A DNA stretch of 64,000 bases from an uncultured Paracoccaceae bacterium (GCA_938002605.1 CALLAF010000030.1:48230-112229), one strand, 5' to 3'. Positions 56,674 to 64,000 are shown, counted from the first letter of the stretch. The notes: generated by a model not told the origin, from the sequence alone. A program made the numbers and translations.

Positions 56674-57341
56674 GGTTGGAAACTCGCTTCGATTTCATTG
56701 CATTCATAAACAGGTTGATCCGCAAAGAATCCCGGTTCGCCCGGATAGATAAATTCAACGGGTGACATATCGGTGATCTGATCAGGGCTTTCATCAAGCC
56801 AAGATTCACCAAAAAAGAACAGGCGATGCTTTTTGCTGACGTATTGGCGACCGCTGCTTGCGTCCAGTACGTTGCCATCATCGTCCAGAGTTTGGCCCTG
56901 GAATTCTGTCTGCAACAGTTCCTCGCCATCGATTTCATAGGCGATCCCGGTCAGCATATCAAAGCCGACATTGCGTTCGGGGCCATCTTCTGTTTCGATG
57001 GTGAAATCCCACGTATCAATGTCGTTCGCGAATAGTTCAGTCAAGGAAGCTGGATCCGCAACCGGTTCGCGCAAATAATCATCACCCAGTACCGAATAGG
57101 TTTCCATCCACTGGAATTCACTATCAACCCGCTGCACGCTAAACACGCCGCCCTGACCGATCAAGGCGATCCATTGGTCACCGGGATTGTCGGCCTCGCA
57201 GGTCCAAACATTCACCATGACGCAGCCCTTTTGCTGCACAGTCAGCTTGGCCTCACAGCCTTCGGGTGCGGCAAAGCTTTGCTGCGCAGCGGCGGGGCTG
57301 GCCAGCGCCAAGAGCGCAAGGGTCATCAGGAACTTCATCAT
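56670..57341 (-). CDS. Secreted protein of unknown function, paralogue A (gltD-gltB interval)
   Basis: 223-residue protein with a signal peptide (MMKFLMTLALLALASPAAAQ) and the conserved segments GCEAKLTVQQKGC, VWTCEADNPGDQWIAL, DPASLTELFANDIDTWDF and PVEFIYPGEPGFF shared with its neighbour. It follows gltD by 37 nt. No enzyme motif was recognised. Two secreted proteins inside a glutamate synthase operon is unusual. Confidence 0.7.
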   Translation of the reverse strand: MMKFLMTLALLALASPAAAQQSFAAPEGCEAKLTVQQKGCVMVNVWTCEADNPGDQWIALIGQGGVFSVQRVDSEFQWMETYSVLGDDYLREPVADPASLTELFANDIDTWDFTIETEDGPERNVGFDMLTGIAYEIDGEELLQTEFQGQTLDDDGNVLDASSGRQYVSKKHRLFFFGESWLDESPDQITDMSPVEFIYPGEPGFFADQPVYECNEIEASFQP

Positions 57342-57378
57342 GTCTTAACCTTTCAGGTCAGTATGGTGAGAAAATGAA

Positions 57379-58806
57379 TTACTCGGCAGCGACTGACGCG
57401 GCCTCGTTCAGGTAGTCCAAAATCGCGGTAGCACAGTCGCGTCCGTCGCGGATCGCCCAAACAACAAGCGATGCACCACGCACGATATCACCTGCGGCGA
57501 AAACGCCATCAAGGCTGGTTGCACCGGTTTCGTATTCAGCCTTCACCGTACCCCAACGGGTCACTTCCAGCCCATCGACACCCCAAAGTTTCGGTAGATC
57601 CTCGGGCGAGAAACCAAGCGCCTTAATCACAAGGTCAGCGGGTTCAACGTAATCTGCACCTTCGATGACTTCAGGGGCCTGACGGCCAGTGGCGTCCGGC
57701 GCGCCAAGACGCATCTTTTGCACCTTCACACCAGTTACAGCGTCGCCTTCGAACCCATCTGGCGCAGCAAGCCAGACAAATTCTACGCCTTCTTCTTCAG
57801 CGTTCTGAACTTCACGTTGCGATCCGGGCATATTGGCGCGGTCACGGCGGTACAAGCATTTCACGCTTTCAGCGCCTTGACGGATTGATGTGCGCACACA
57901 GTCCATCGCGGTGTCGCCACCACCAATCACAACCACGCGTTTGCCTGCAGCGTTTAATTCACCGCTTTCAAATTCGGGAACAACATCACCAAACCCGTGG
58001 CGGTTGCTGACGGTCAAGAAATCAATCGCGTTGACGATACCGTCGGCATCTGAATCCGGAAGATCACGGGTTTTATAAACACCTGTCGCAATCAGCACTG
58101 CATCATGCTTGCCGCGGATTGCGTCAAACGACAGATCTTCGCCGACGTTGCAATTCAAAACGAATTCAACGCCGCCATCTTCAAGCTGCGCCATGCGTTT
58201 CATGACAACGTCTTTTTCCAGCTTAAAGCCGGGAATACCGTAAGTCAGCAAACCGCCACCGCGATCATAGCGGTCATAAACAGTGACCTGCACGCCTTGG
58301 CGGCGCAGAATGTCAGCCGCAGCCAAACCACCGGGGCCTGCCCCGATGATACCAACGCTTTCGCTGCGTTCCGTGCGGGGCGCGATGGGTTTCACCCAAC
58401 CTTCTTCAAACGCGGTATCCGTGATATATTTTTCAACCGACCCAATTGTCACTGTGCCATGACCGGATTGTTCAATCACACAGTTGCCTTCGCACAGGCG
58501 ATCTTGTGGGCAAATGCGGCCACAAATTTCGGGGAACGTATTGGTCGCCTGACTGATTTCATAGGCTTCTTGCAGACGACCTTCGGCGGTCAGACGCAGC
58601 CAATCGGGAATATTGTTGTGCAGCGGGCAATGCGCCTGACAATAGGGCACACCACATTGGGAACAGCGGCTGGCTTGCTCGGCGGCTTTCGCTGTCGCAA
58701 ACTCGGCATAGATTTCGCCAAAATCCTGTTTACGCAGATTGGGCGGACGCTTTTGTGGCATCTCGCGGTCTACGTCAGTAAATTTTAGCATCTTTTGGCC
58801 AGCCAT
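57379..58806 (-). CDS. gltD: Glutamate synthase (NADPH) small subunit
   Basis: Passes electrons from NADPH to GltB through FAD and iron-sulfur clusters. The 475-residue protein has the N-terminal clusters CSQCGVPYCQAHCPLHNNI and CGRICPQDRLCEGNCV, the FAD site VGIIGAGPGGLAAADIL, and the NADPH site VVVIGGGDTAMDC. ATG 58806 has GGGAGGAC upstream; an earlier in-frame ATG at 58821 is less likely. It is first in the order gltD - two secreted proteins - gltB. Confidence 0.96.
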   Translation of the reverse strand: MAGQKMLKFTDVDREMPQKRPPNLRKQDFGEIYAEFATAKAAEQASRCSQCGVPYCQAHCPLHNNIPDWLRLTAEGRLQEAYEISQATNTFPEICGRICPQDRLCEGNCVIEQSGHGTVTIGSVEKYITDTAFEEGWVKPIAPRTERSESVGIIGAGPGGLAAADILRRQGVQVTVYDRYDRGGGLLTYGIPGFKLEKDVVMKRMAQLEDGGVEFVLNCNVGEDLSFDAIRGKHDAVLIATGVYKTRDLPDSDADGIVNAIDFLTVSNRHGFGDVVPEFESGELNAAGKRVVVIGGGDTAMDCVRTSIRQGAESVKCLYRRDRANMPGSQREVQNAEEEGVEFVWLAAPDGFEGDAVTGVKVQKMRLGAPDATGRQAPEVIEGADYVEPADLVIKALGFSPEDLPKLWGVDGLEVTRWGTVKAEYETGATSLDGVFAAGDIVRGASLVVWAIRDGRDCATAILDYLNEAASVAAE

Positions 58807-59024
58807 CCGCTGTCCTCCCATATTACAGAGCGAACCGCCTTGTAGAACAGGATGAAAAAAAAGAAAAGGCAGTATTATTGACCTATATTAAAAAAATTCT
58901 CGCACTTCTGCAGATTTCCGCAGTGGTACTCTGGATTTTAGGTCCGTATCGAACTTAATTACATCCTTTCCCCAGCGATGCATCAGGTTAGGTTGTGAAA
59001 AATGCGAATCGCAGGCAGGCTAAA

Positions 59025-59828
59025 ATGACGACTTTCAATCTTTTACTTGTGGCGCTGATCCAAGGTGTAACAGAGTTTCTGCCTGTTTCATCTTCGGGTC
59101 ATTTGATCCTTCTGCCTTCTCTTACCGGGCTTGATGATCAGGGGCAGATTATCGATGTGGCAGCACATGTTGGCACACTGCTTGCCGTGATCTTGTATTT
59201 TCGGGCTGATGTTTGGCTTGCGACACAAGGGCTACTGCGGGTGATACAAGGCAAGATCGACACCCAAGGCGCGCGGCTTGCACTGGGCTTGATCGTCGCG
59301 ACCATTCCGGTGATCCTATTTGGTCTCTTCCTCAAACTGACCGGCCTATCCGATCAAATGCGTAGAATCGCGGTGATTGGGTGGACTATGACGATCTTTG
59401 GGCTGGTTCTGTATTGGGCAGATCAAAACGGAGCAACCGAAAAAACTGCCGATGACTGGACCCTTATTGACGCGATCAAGATGGGCGTATGGCAAGCGGT
59501 CGCATTAATCCCAGGTACGTCACGGTCAGGCATCACGATTACCGCCGCACGGTTTCTAGGCTATACACGTTCAGAGGCGGCGCGCATTTCGATGCTGATG
59601 TCGATCCCAACGATTATTGCATCCGCAAGCTTGCTTGGGCTTGATCTGGTTGGAACCACAGATATCGGTGCATTACGCGATATTGCCTTGGTCGCTGGCA
59701 TGTCATTTGTCGCGGCACTGGTCGCGCTGACCTTAATGATGCGCCTGTTACGCGCAGTCAGTTACACGCCCTATGTCATCTACCGATTAGGTTTGGGCGT
59801 GCTGCTGCTGTGGATCGCCTATACTTAG
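59025..59828 (+). CDS. uppP: Undecaprenyl-diphosphatase UppP (BacA)
   Basis: Recycles undecaprenyl diphosphate to the lipid carrier used for peptidoglycan and surface sugars. The 267-residue membrane protein has the catalytic motifs FLPVSSSGHLILLP and PGTSRSGITITAARFLG and about eight helices. ATG 59025 is chosen over 58995. Its stop is shared in antiparallel with the NDUFA9-like gene. Confidence 0.95.
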   Translation: MTTFNLLLVALIQGVTEFLPVSSSGHLILLPSLTGLDDQGQIIDVAAHVGTLLAVILYFRADVWLATQGLLRVIQGKIDTQGARLALGLIVATIPVILFGLFLKLTGLSDQMRRIAVIGWTMTIFGLVLYWADQNGATEKTADDWTLIDAIKMGVWQAVALIPGTSRSGITITAARFLGYTRSEAARISMLMSIPTIIASASLLGLDLVGTTDIGALRDIALVAGMSFVAALVALTLMMRLLRAVSYTPYVIYRLGLGVLLLWIAYT

Positions 59829-60802
59829 GCTTTTAGATTTTTGGCTGATTCTTTGATCGCGTCATACTGACCTGACGGGCGGAAACGCCACAAGTAGTCA
59901 GGCAGCACCGCATCAAGCGAAGTCGGCTGAATGCCAAAGCTGTCCAAACCATTCACACCGGTGACAACATTATCGACGGTCAGGCTCTTTACTTGATCCT
60001 TGGTGATTGGCCCTTTGACCAAGCCAAGCGACAATGTCCGGCCAACACCAAACCCCCACGCCATCATGCGGGCAATTCCGAAAGGAATATTCACAACCAG
60101 GCGACGGCGGCGAACGACGGTCAGCATCTTCGAGATCAGGCCACGCATGGTCAGCACATCAGGACCGCCTAGTTCGTAAACGCCAGCCTCGGCATCACCC
60201 ATCACGGCCTTGGCGGCAGCGGCAGCGACATCATCGACGTAAACCGGCTGGAAACGCGTATCAGCACCGATGATCGGCAAGACCGGACCCAAGCGCGACA
60301 TGCCTGCAAACCGGTTAAAGAATGTGTCTTCAGGCCCAAACACAATGGAGGGGCGCAAAATCACGGCACCAGGGAAATGCTGTTTAACCGCAGCTTCACC
60401 CGCGGCTTTGGTACGGCCGTATTCGCTTGGTGCGTCTTCATCTGCGCCAATGGCCGACACATGCGCCATACGGGAAACATTCAGCTCTGTCGCGATGCGC
60501 GCAATACGTTCAGCACCTTCGGCATGCACCGCGTCAAAAGTGTTTTTTCCAACTTCGTCCAAGAGGCCCACACAGTTTACAACGGCATCAGCACCCTCAG
60601 CGGCGGCAGCAACGCTGGCATCGTCACGGATATTGCAAAAGATCGGCTCTACCTGCCCAACAACACCGTAGGGGCGCACGAACATCGCCTCATTCACGGT
60701 ACGGACCGCAACGCGGACGCGCCATCCCTCAAGAGCCATGCGTCGGGCGATATAGCGCCCCACAAAACCCGAACCGCCGAAAATGGTGACTAGCTTAGAC
60801 AT
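59825..60802 (-). CDS. NDUFA9-like NAD(P)-binding protein (complex I accessory type)
   Basis: 325-residue atypical SDR: nucleotide motif VTIFGGSGFVGRYIARRM, YGRTKAAGEAAV near the active-site position, and VILRPSIVFGPEDTFFNRFA. It matches the family of complex I 39-kDa subunit homologues, which in bacteria are free proteins of unknown role. Upstream, at 60803-60965, nothing was recognised before the tRNA gene. Confidence 0.85.
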   Translation of the reverse strand: MSKLVTIFGGSGFVGRYIARRMALEGWRVRVAVRTVNEAMFVRPYGVVGQVEPIFCNIRDDASVAAAAEGADAVVNCVGLLDEVGKNTFDAVHAEGAERIARIATELNVSRMAHVSAIGADEDAPSEYGRTKAAGEAAVKQHFPGAVILRPSIVFGPEDTFFNRFAGMSRLGPVLPIIGADTRFQPVYVDDVAAAAAKAVMGDAEAGVYELGGPDVLTMRGLISKMLTVVRRRRLVVNIPFGIARMMAWGFGVGRTLSLGLVKGPITKDQVKSLTVDNVVTGVNGLDSFGIQPTSLDAVLPDYLWRFRPSGQYDAIKESAKNLKA

Positions 60803-60965
60803 GGCTTGGCCTCGTTGCTTGTTTCGCCCGGTTTACCCGGCCACCCAAGGCCAGACAAGACGCATTTGAAAGGAATCTGCATCACGCTCCCGCTTGGTCG
60901 CAATTTTGAGGTCGAATCGCGTTGACAGTGTCCCCATCCCGCCTTACATCGCCCCCACGACACCT

Positions 60966-61051
60966 GCCCAGGTGGCGGAATGGTAGACGCGCCAGCTTCA
61001 GGTGCTGGTGTCTGTATGGACGTGGAGGTTCGAGTCCTCTCCTGGGCACCA
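60966..61051 (+). tRNA. tRNA-Leu(CAG)
   Basis: 86-nt class II tRNA with a long variable arm. Acceptor stem GCCCAGG / CCTGGGC, anticodon stem-loop CCAGC-TTCAGGT-GCTGG with anticodon CAG, T loop GTTCGAGTC, encoded CCA end. It is a common integration site for genomic islands, and the DNA to its right is accessory in character. Confidence 0.95.
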
Positions 61052-61130
61052 CTTTTCATTTAAAAACAATAAATTAAAGATAGTATTCGTAATTTGTTCG
61101 TGATTGTGAAAAATTTCTTGGTGATAATAT

Positions 61131-61298
61131 TTGGAAAACGCCGAAATTGACGTCTACTGCCGATGCGGCAGGTATATCGTAGTTTACTGTGCTGATCATC
61201 CAGAGCTATCCGCCACAGAAATCAAGGACCAGCTGCGATGCGCATCGTGTGGCGCTACGAACCCAGATATCAGAATTCGGAACTGGCAACCCAATTGA
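61131..61298 (+). CDS. Small zinc-ribbon-like protein
   Basis: 55-residue frame starting at TTG, below the usual length cut. It holds two Cys pairs (YCRCGRYIVVYC and RCASCGAT), typical of a small zinc-binding fold, and ends IRIRNWQPN. It starts 79 bases after the tRNA. The start lacks a strong ribosome site, so the true N-terminus may differ. Function unknown. Confidence 0.5.
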   Translation: MENAEIDVYCRCGRYIVVYCADHPELSATEIKDQLRCASCGATNPDIRIRNWQPN

Positions 61299-61342
61299 GG
61301 CACAGCCGGAAGGGCATCCGATCTTCACGCGCCGGGTTCGGT

Positions 61343-61546
61343 TCATGCAAAAACATCTGAAAGATCAAGCTTGGCGTATGACGCATGTGCGTAGTGGCCC
61401 GTCTCATCAATATACGCGATCAGGCAGCCGTCCGCATTAATAGCTTCTTTCACCGTTGAGTTCAGAGCAGGCCAGCCCCAGCGCCCATCGAACGCCTCCG
61501 CCACCTTACAGGCCTGCCCCGCTGATACCTTCAAAAATTGCCCCAT
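61343..61546 (-). CDS. Small hypothetical protein
   Basis: 67-residue protein (MGQFLKVSAGQACKVAEAFD at the N-terminus, LIAYIDETGHYAHASYAKLD later) with a good ribosome site, TTGGAGATAAG, before the ATG at 61546. Composition is ordinary and soluble. No family was recognised. Confidence 0.5.
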   Translation of the reverse strand: MGQFLKVSAGQACKVAEAFDGRWGWPALNSTVKEAINADGCLIAYIDETGHYAHASYAKLDLSDVFA

Positions 61547-61843
61547 TACTTATCTCCAATCGTGTTTTCTGCTTCACACATGGAGCAGACGTCTGCGATG
61601 TGAAGCCCCGCGCGGCAGATATATTGATCAAATCAAAAGAAAGGTTAGAACTGTCGTGAACGGCCCATACCTGCCATTCGCTCATAGAACGGTATGCTGC
61701 GATGCGGCCCTTCGAACCGGACATTCGCTGCGCCTGCAAAGGCAAGGATTGGCGAAATCACAGTCTACGGACATAGCGGATGGCATGGCCAAGGTCTGCT
61801 TCGTATCGTTGACGATAGATGTGCGCCTGTCTAAACAATTAAA
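61547..61843. other. Accessory stretch without a supported gene
   Basis: Open frames on both strands are short. The minus-strand frame 61506-61745 gives SMSEWQVWAVHDSSNLSFDL, which looks protein-like but has no ribosome site and overlaps the supported small gene. Possibly decayed coding DNA of the tRNA-linked island. Confidence 0.4.
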
Positions 61844-62020
61844 ATGTATGCAAAAGACCTATCGCTTCTTCTTCATCGTGAGCTTTCTGAAGTGCTATCT
61901 TACGATGAAACACTAAAACGATTTGAAAGCCTACGCGGGTATGGACAGCTTCCACGCGGGCGAGACAAGGCAGCGCAACGTCTAACCAACCGAGAGATAG
62001 CAATGGCTATTTTGGGTTAG
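61844..62020 (+). pseudogene. Truncated gene with LPRGRDKAAQRLTNREIA-type domain
   Basis: 58-residue frame MYAKDLSLLLHRELSEVLSY through LPRGRDKAAQRLTNREIAMA. I recall this LPRGR...L.N..IA.AIL pattern as the N-terminal domain of longer hypothetical proteins in alphaproteobacteria. Here the frame stops at ILG; a one-base shift would continue as LAAIRLMR, suggesting a frameshifted and truncated remnant. No ribosome site precedes the ATG. Length and family are judged from memory of the pattern, so this is tentative. Confidence 0.4.
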
Positions 62021-62113
62021 CCGCCATTAGGTTAATGCGCAGCATACGTCACCCTCTTTGCTGAAGTGCATTTCCACAAACAAAGCGGACGTTGGGAATC
62101 CGCATCATTCAAA

Positions 62114-62560
62114 CTACTCGCCTTGAATGCGCTTAGTCGTGCTTTCTATGTGCTCGGTGATCGCTGACGTCAGCTTTATGCAGACCTTCTCGATAAGAAA
62201 TTCAGGTTCAGCATCCCATTCTAATTTGTACCACCGCCTAATAACTTCAGACCCATTGGAGGCAAATGCATCCCAGTCAGAACGCGAATGCTGAGTAAGC
62301 ACCTCAAATACATAACAATGTTCGAGGCTTGGTGCGCAACTTAATTCTAGCTGTAACTGCTTAAGAGCGCGGTACTTAGGGGTAAGTTTGAGCTTAATTT
62401 GCGCTCTTGCGAGCGTGCAATTTAACCGCAGGTCATAGTGATCTACCCATTCTTGATTCATTGCGGCCATCATACCTACTAGCGCCGACTGAAAGGGTAA
62501 GGGCTTCTTTTTTTTCCCTTTTGATTTCAGCGGTGACAAGGCGATCATATCGTTCTTCAC
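62114..62560 (-). CDS. Metacaspase-associated protein of unknown function
   Basis: Frame of 148 residues overlapping the metacaspase gene by 128 bases in the +1 frame. Its supported part (from about residue 20: PLPFQSALVGMMAAMNQEWV through IEKVCIKLTSAITEHIESTT) is a mixed alpha/beta, soluble protein with no recognised family. None of its possible starts (GTG 62560, ATG 62548, ATG 62473) has a good ribosome site, so it may be translated by coupling or as a frameshift extension of the metacaspase at the A8 tract (62508-62515). If independent, ATG 62473 leaves a 41-base overlap. Confidence 0.55.
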   Translation of the reverse strand: MKNDMIALSPLKSKGKKKKPLPFQSALVGMMAAMNQEWVDHYDLRLNCTLARAQIKLKLTPKYRALKQLQLELSCAPSLEHCYVFEVLTQHSRSDWDAFASNGSEVIRRWYKLEWDAEPEFLIEKVCIKLTSAITEHIESTTKRIQGE

Positions 62561-63554
62561 GTGATAGTATGCGAATCATAAACTCTTCGGAGGCAGTCTC
62601 ATAGAAGTCAGAGTAATCGGTAATTTCTTCTTCAAAAAATTCTTCGAAATCACTCACGCTAAATCTATCGATAACGCCATCAAAAATCTTTCCTATGAGT
62701 TTATCTGCATCTTCCGGCGTAGCCATTTTGTCTTCAATGGCCGCGAGCGCTTGTATTGGGGTTAACGGTTCGACTTGCGTTATTTCTAAGTTGCCTTCTT
62801 CAGCTGCATCACCGGCAGTGTCATCATCATCCTTGGACGACCAAACTGTCCCAAGTTTCTTCTTGAAGCTAGCCAGCTTTTTTACGTCATCGACCAACCG
62901 CTCGCGACCGGTGCCTTGGTTGATAAAAAAAGGCGTCTGAGAATCGTTGTTGAGAAACTCATCACGTAGCGCATTTTTGATGTCTGTATAGAATACTTCA
63001 CCCTCACTTTTTCTAACACTTGCGTCCAGAAAGGCCCGAGTGAACTCACTAAGTTTTTCGCCGCCTAGGGAGGTTTGACTGTCAAGAGATGATGAAAACT
63101 GAAGAACATTTTGCAATCCGCTCTTTGCAATCTCGGGAACCACGGGTGCGCCTTTGACTAATGGAGCCCCAGAGAAGCACGCATCAAACACAGTGATAAG
63201 AACTTTAGGGGCAGCAGCTCTAAAAATATCGATTAGATCACTATGGGAAAGCCCTGTCTCATTTGGGCGCGAGCCATCGAAGTTTGTGCCACACAGATAA
63301 AGGTCACCACCGATGTGGCATCCATGGCCTGAAAAGAAGAAGAAAATTTCTTCGCAATCTTCGCCCAATGGTAACGCTTCTCTAACTGCGGATCGCATCC
63401 CGTCAGCATCTAAATCTACCTTAGATATGATTTCATCGAACCGTCCGGTAGCTTCTAAGAGAGAATAGAACGCGGACACATCTTCGCGGCAGCATGGGAG
63501 ATTGTTTTCCTGTACGTATTCTGCGTTACCAATTAAAACTGCAACTGATTTCAA
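62433..63554 (-). CDS. Prokaryotic metacaspase (caspase-fold C14 peptidase)
   Basis: 373-residue protein. Residues 1-220 are a caspase fold beginning MKSVAVLIGNAEY, with His77 in EIFFFFSGHGCHIGGDLYL and Cys126 in TVFDACFSGAP forming the catalytic dyad. A charged linker (about 235-260) leads to an acidic helical C-terminal domain (DADKLIGKIFDGVID, SDFEEFFEEEITDYSDF). The start is TTG with GAGGTAAGG upstream. Both catalytic residues are present, so it should be active. It sits between a tRNA-linked island and an IS end, a setting typical of defence or programmed-cell-death genes. Confidence 0.8.
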   Translation of the reverse strand: MKSVAVLIGNAEYVQENNLPCCREDVSAFYSLLEATGRFDEIISKVDLDADGMRSAVREALPLGEDCEEIFFFFSGHGCHIGGDLYLCGTNFDGSRPNETGLSHSDLIDIFRAAAPKVLITVFDACFSGAPLVKGAPVVPEIAKSGLQNVLQFSSSLDSQTSLGGEKLSEFTRAFLDASVRKSEGEVFYTDIKNALRDEFLNNDSQTPFFINQGTGRERLVDDVKKLASFKKKLGTVWSSKDDDDTAGDAAEEGNLEITQVEPLTPIQALAAIEDKMATPEDADKLIGKIFDGVIDRFSVSDFEEFFEEEITDYSDFYETASEEFMIRILSREERYDRLVTAEIKREKKEALTLSVGASRYDGRNESRMGRSL

Positions 63555-63861
63555 AACCTTACCTCTTTGAAAATGGATTGAGTGAGCGACGTATTATAAA
63601 TCAACCAATGACATCACCGCATGAATTGGCATCTAAGATCTTGTATGCGATATTTTGCTGACTGCAAAGCTGCAGAGATATCGTTACCCGAATGTCCGCT
63701 TCATCGGCTTCATTATGATAGGCTTGCACCCGCAGCGAATGTCTCCTTCCCGCCCATACCTCCAAACACCTCAACCCTGCGTGCCGTTTTGGGCACGCAG
63801 GGTTGAGGTTATAGCAGTCCGGTTTTCACATCCCGATTTGTGATGACCAGCTCATTGGCTT
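63555..63861. other. Region between metacaspase and IS end, no gene seen
   Basis: About 300 bases upstream of the metacaspase. It should contain that gene's promoter, but no clear site was found. It holds the long inverted repeat at 63769-63808. The short plus-strand frames here give no recognisable protein. Confidence 0.4.
63769..63808. repeat. 17-bp perfect inverted repeat (terminator-like hairpin)
   Basis: Arms CCTCAACCCTGCGTGCC and GGCACGCAGGGTTGAGG around a six-base GTTTTG centre make a very stable hairpin. No long T-run follows on either strand (plus side reads TTATAGC). It may be a terminator relic or part of a transposable-element edge. Confidence 0.6.
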
Positions 63862-64000
63862 TGATCAGCCCCACTTGAGTGGTCCAATTTGATTGTTAGT
63901 GCATGATCGGCCTTCGGTCCATCTGGACGATTGCTTCCGGGGCCGGTGGGCGATAGCCCAAAGCACTGTGGGGTCGTTTCGTGTTGTAGTGTTTCCTCCA
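63862..64000 (-). mobile_element. IS3-family insertion sequence, one end (runs off right edge)
   Basis: The terminal part of an insertion sequence whose transposase reads toward the left. The probable element tip is the TGATCAGCCCCACTTGAGTG segment at about 63862, 34 bases beyond the transposase stop. The second end and target duplication lie outside the window, so the exact boundary is uncertain. Confidence 0.65.
63896..64000 (-). CDS. IS3-type transposase (OrfB), C-terminal end
   Basis: The last 34 residues of an rve-domain transposase: WRKHYNTKRPHSALGYRPPA followed by PEAIVQMDRRPIMH and a TAA stop. The YNTKRPHSALGYRPPA signature is typical of the end of IS3/IS2-group OrfB proteins. The rest of the gene is outside the window. 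Confidence 0.85.
   Translation of the reverse strand, partial: WRKHYNTKRPHSALGYRPPAPEAIVQMDRRPIMH

Noticed and set aside
61506..61745. 79-codon minus-strand frame in the island
   Set aside because: No ribosome site and it overlaps the better supported small gene at 61343-61546, whose ribosome site lies inside it.
62433..62560. Minus-one programmed frameshift (dnaX type) at the A8 tract of the metacaspase
   Set aside because: A -1 shift there meets a stop within about ten codons; only a +1 shift or slippage equivalent enters the second gene's frame.
60966..64000. Direct repeat of the tRNA-Leu 3' end as an att site
   Set aside because: No second copy of the TTCGAGTCCTCTCCTGGG segment was found to the right within the window; the far att site may be beyond the edge.
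1..64000. CRISPR array or complete prophage
   Set aside because: No regularly spaced repeats, cas genes, or phage structural genes were seen on either strand.

Overview
The window looks like chromosomal DNA of a marine alphaproteobacterium of the Roseobacter group (Rhodobacterales). This rests on gene content: a DddL-type DMSP lyase, a petP-petR regulator pair, a Roseobacter-style motB-flgE-flgK-flgL-flgI flagellar run, a BacNav sodium channel, a RutR-controlled pyrimidine/hydantoin operon and a class II tRNA-Leu. Genes are tightly packed, mostly with ATGA-type overlaps, and four convergent pairs share their stop codons. No rRNA, CRISPR array or complete prophage was seen.

Layout. 1-5.6 kb (minus): flagellar hook/filament genes, motB and a DUF6165-like gene; flgI runs off the left edge. 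6-10.8 kb (plus): idi, a gamma-glutamylcyclotransferase, a proton-channel pair (ExbB/MotA-like plus a coiled-coil OmpA/MotB-like protein) and the DMSP lyase dddL. 10.8-16 kb: clpA, gloB, a SAM methyltransferase and a THUMP rRNA methyltransferase. 16-25.5 kb (minus): a possible long transcript in which a three-gene Gtr-like surface-glycosylation set (GT2, GtrA, GT-C membrane enzyme) is followed by a HyuA-like ATPase, a YnjF-type CDP-alcohol phosphatidyltransferase and the ynjBCD ABC transporter. 25.6-27.3 kb: panC/panB, then a decayed PagL-type lipid A deacylase gene.

28.6-36.1 kb holds a coherent pyrimidine/hydantoin catabolic operon: N-carbamoyl amidohydrolase, small lipoprotein, dihydropyrimidinase, and ABC transporter ATPase, two permeases and binding protein, closed by a strong terminator. 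It diverges from a RutR-like regulator, and a perfect RutR palindrome lies just downstream of a plausible promoter. 36-51 kb is housekeeping and stress: BacNav channel, dxs-ispA-xseB-HDAC, petPR, ilvE, DMT exporter, fatty acid desaturase, queG, GST, mtgA and an HxlR regulator. 51.4-58.8 kb carries gltD and gltB separated by two tandem secreted paralogues of unknown function. uppP and an NDUFA9-like gene follow.

61-64 kb is accessory DNA. A tRNA-Leu(CAG) is followed by several very short or truncated genes, then a prokaryotic metacaspase whose reading frame overlaps a second gene at an eight-A tract, then the end of an IS3-type insertion sequence at the right edge. This tRNA-anchored segment is the best candidate for an undescribed system in the window.
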